Source: Alphaproteobacteria bacterium (GTDB lineage: Bacteria; Pseudomonadota; Alphaproteobacteria; Thalassobaculales; Thalassobaculaceae). From it: a stretch of 8,002 nucleotides of DNA. Where the stretch lies: positions 1 to 8,002 of the forward strand of contig JAPKDN010000125.1 of the NCBI GenBank assembly GCA_028822575.1. The letters are read 5' to 3'. The position numbers and the translations under genes are program-made. This document shows, piece after piece, positions 7,112 to 8,002 of this stretch. Below the pieces are notes generated by a model. The model saw nothing but the letters and a program-made list of their open reading frames with translations, was not told the DNA's origin and did not search any database. How positions within the stretch are numbered: the first letter of the stretch is position 1; every line of letters starts with the position of its first letter.

Positions 7112-7915
7112 TCAGCCATTGAAATTAAGCTCGTTATCCCAAACCTGCTCGGGCATCGGTAACCCGGCGAAATCTTCGTCATGCAGGGGCCTATCAGGCG
7201 ACAAGCCCAGCGCATCACTCAGCACGAGCATAATCTGGCGCGTATGCTGGCCGGAATGCCAGCAGGTCCGCTCCAGCACCTCATGTAGGCTAACATCACC
7301 ATAGTAAACCTTGCCCGGTTGGTCGAAATCAGTAGTCTTGCCCTCGCGTTCCCACCAGGCCCAAAGCCGCTCGCGGACCTGCACGCCATAAGCCAAAAGA
7401 TCATCCTTGCTAACCATCTCAGGCGGCAGGATGCTCAATAATGACTCGTAAGTGTAGGGAGCATCATGCTCCACCCGGTTCAGAAATACGTCGGGAATGT
7501 TCATGACGTGGAAGGCAAGCTGGCGATAAGAGCGTGGCCGTTTTGGTAACATCGTGTCGAGCTTGTTCTCCGGCACCTGAGTTGCGAAGCGCACAATCCC
7601 AAGAAGAATACCGTCTAGCCGCGTCAGCATTTCGACAGGAGCAAGCATCTTCTGCTCCCTATAAGAAAACCCAGCGATCCGCGCGACGTCGCGAAATACC
7701 GCGCCATTAGCCCAAGCCTCGCCTCGAGCGACGATCGGCACCAATCGAAGACCAAGGGCGGCCAACTCCTTGAAACCATCGTCGTCATCCAGGACATTGA
7801 CCGAGACGAACTCCTGGTTATGGGCGATCAGGAATTCCTTGGTCTTCAAACAACTAGAGCAGCCAGGCTGCCAATAGACCTTGAGCGGGGCTTGTTCGGT
7901 GGTCGTAGCGGTCAT
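7112..7915 (-). CDS. Glutaredoxin-like domain fused to DinB-fold metal-binding domain
   Basis: 267 residues. Domain 1 (about 9-85) is a thioredoxin-fold glutaredoxin: KVYWQPGCSSCLKTKEFL has the redox pair Cys19 and Cys22 at the helix start, and RLVPIV supplies the expected cis-proline (Pro60). Domain 2 (about 95-240) is a DinB-like four-helix bundle: His136 in LAFHVMNI, and His220 and His224 in CWHSGQHTRQIM, match the family's three-histidine metal site. The DinB superfamily includes mycothiol- and bacillithiol-dependent transferases and a maleylpyruvate isomerase. Both active sites look complete. Inference: a metal- and thiol-dependent transferase, isomerase or detoxification enzyme whose own redoxin module handles the thiol or disulfide. 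No signal peptide is seen, so it is cytoplasmic. Start: ATG 7915 is chosen for its strong AAAAGGAG site; a GTG at 7954 in the same frame would read through that site. It is followed by the GAF gene. Confidence 0.9.
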   Translation of the reverse strand: MTATTTEQAPLKVYWQPGCSSCLKTKEFLIAHNQEFVSVNVLDDDDGFKELAALGLRLVPIVARGEAWANGAVFRDVARIAGFSYREQKMLAPVEMLTRLDGILLGIVRFATQVPENKLDTMLPKRPRSYRQLAFHVMNIPDVFLNRVEHDAPYTYESLLSILPPEMVSKDDLLAYGVQVRERLWAWWEREGKTTDFDQPGKVYYGDVSLHEVLERTCWHSGQHTRQIMLVLSDALGLSPDRPLHDEDFAGLPMPEQVWDNELNFNG

Positions 7916-7922
7916 GGTTTGG

Positions 7923-7930
7923 CTCCTTTT
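7923..7930 (-). promoter_or_regulatory. Strong ribosome binding site of the Grx-DinB gene
   Basis: Read on the minus strand this is AAAAGGAG, ending 7 nt before ATG 7915. It is the best Shine-Dalgarno of any minus-strand gene here and rules in favour of ATG 7915 over the in-frame GTG at 7954. Confidence 0.8.
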
Positions 7931-7931
7931 G

Positions 7932-7950
7932 GCGCGGGGCTTCGCCGCGC
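7932..7950. repeat. GC-rich inverted repeat upstream of Grx-DinB
   Basis: GCGCGG (7932-7937) and CCGCGC (7945-7950) are exact complements around a 7-nt loop. The repeat lies 2 nt upstream of the AAAAGGAG site in the mRNA sense. It could form a 5'-leader hairpin or be a small repetitive palindrome. It has no T-tract in either useful direction, so I do not call it a terminator. Confidence 0.4.
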
Positions 7951-7991
7951 ACACTCGAAAAACCGTCGTTCTAGGCAGGGTTCACCAGCAC

Positions 7992-7997
7992 AGGAGG
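7992..7997 (+). promoter_or_regulatory. Perfect AGGAGG near right edge, possible RBS of a plus-strand gene
   Basis: AGGAGG occurs 5 nt before the window end on the plus strand. If a start codon follows just past the edge, 7916-8002 would be another divergent promoter region. An alternative reading is that minus-strand codons from 8000 to a TAG at 7971-7973 (MPPVLVNPA) are the tail of an upstream gene. The window does not decide between them. Confidence 0.3.
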
Positions 7998-8002
7998 CAT
8001 CC

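Noticed and set aside
7932..7950. Rho-independent terminator at the GC-rich hairpin
   Set aside because: The stem is only 6 bp. No T-run follows it on the plus strand, and on the minus strand it is followed by the A-rich ribosome binding site.

Overview
The window looks like chromosomal DNA of a moderately GC-rich proteobacterium, most likely an alphaproteobacterium. This rests on codon use, dense gene packing and the style of the encoded families, and it is an inference because no marker gene is present. I see no rRNA, tRNA, CRISPR array, transposase or phage gene.

Left third (1-3973): three hydrolases. An amidase-signature enzyme (502-1818, minus) is followed 15 nt later by an alpha/beta-hydrolase-fold protein that runs off the left edge (1-486, minus). 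The visible part of that protein has glycine where the family has its serine nucleophile. Divergent from this pair, across a 160-nt gap, is a 664-residue protein of the large alpha/beta-hydrolase-domain family (Abhydrolase_10 type), with a clear GRSQTGR nucleophile elbow and a TTG start behind a good ribosome binding site. The shared gap holds a 7-bp inverted repeat. The layout suggests a small catabolic cluster acting on an amide or ester compound; the substrate cannot be read from the sequence.

Middle (3982-6562): a divergent transport pair. On the minus strand is an HlyD-type membrane fusion protein with one N-terminal membrane anchor, a split lipoyl domain and a long helical hairpin. On the plus strand is a 12-segment major facilitator of the EntS/MFS_3 type. 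They share a 157-nt intergenic region and may form an export system. The membrane fusion gene is visibly poorer in G+C than its neighbours.

Right end (6566-8002): a minus-strand pair. The first gene encodes a glutaredoxin-like domain (CSSC) fused to a DinB-fold domain with an intact three-histidine metal site; the second encodes a stand-alone GAF-domain protein. The fusion is the most interesting item in the window. DinB-fold proteins include thiol-dependent S-transferases and isomerases, and a disulfide/thiol module on the same chain suggests thiol-coupled chemistry. The last bases carry a perfect AGGAGG on the plus strand that may serve a gene starting beyond the edge.

Convergent gene ends are extremely tight (8 nt and 3 nt), with no recognisable hairpin terminators between them.
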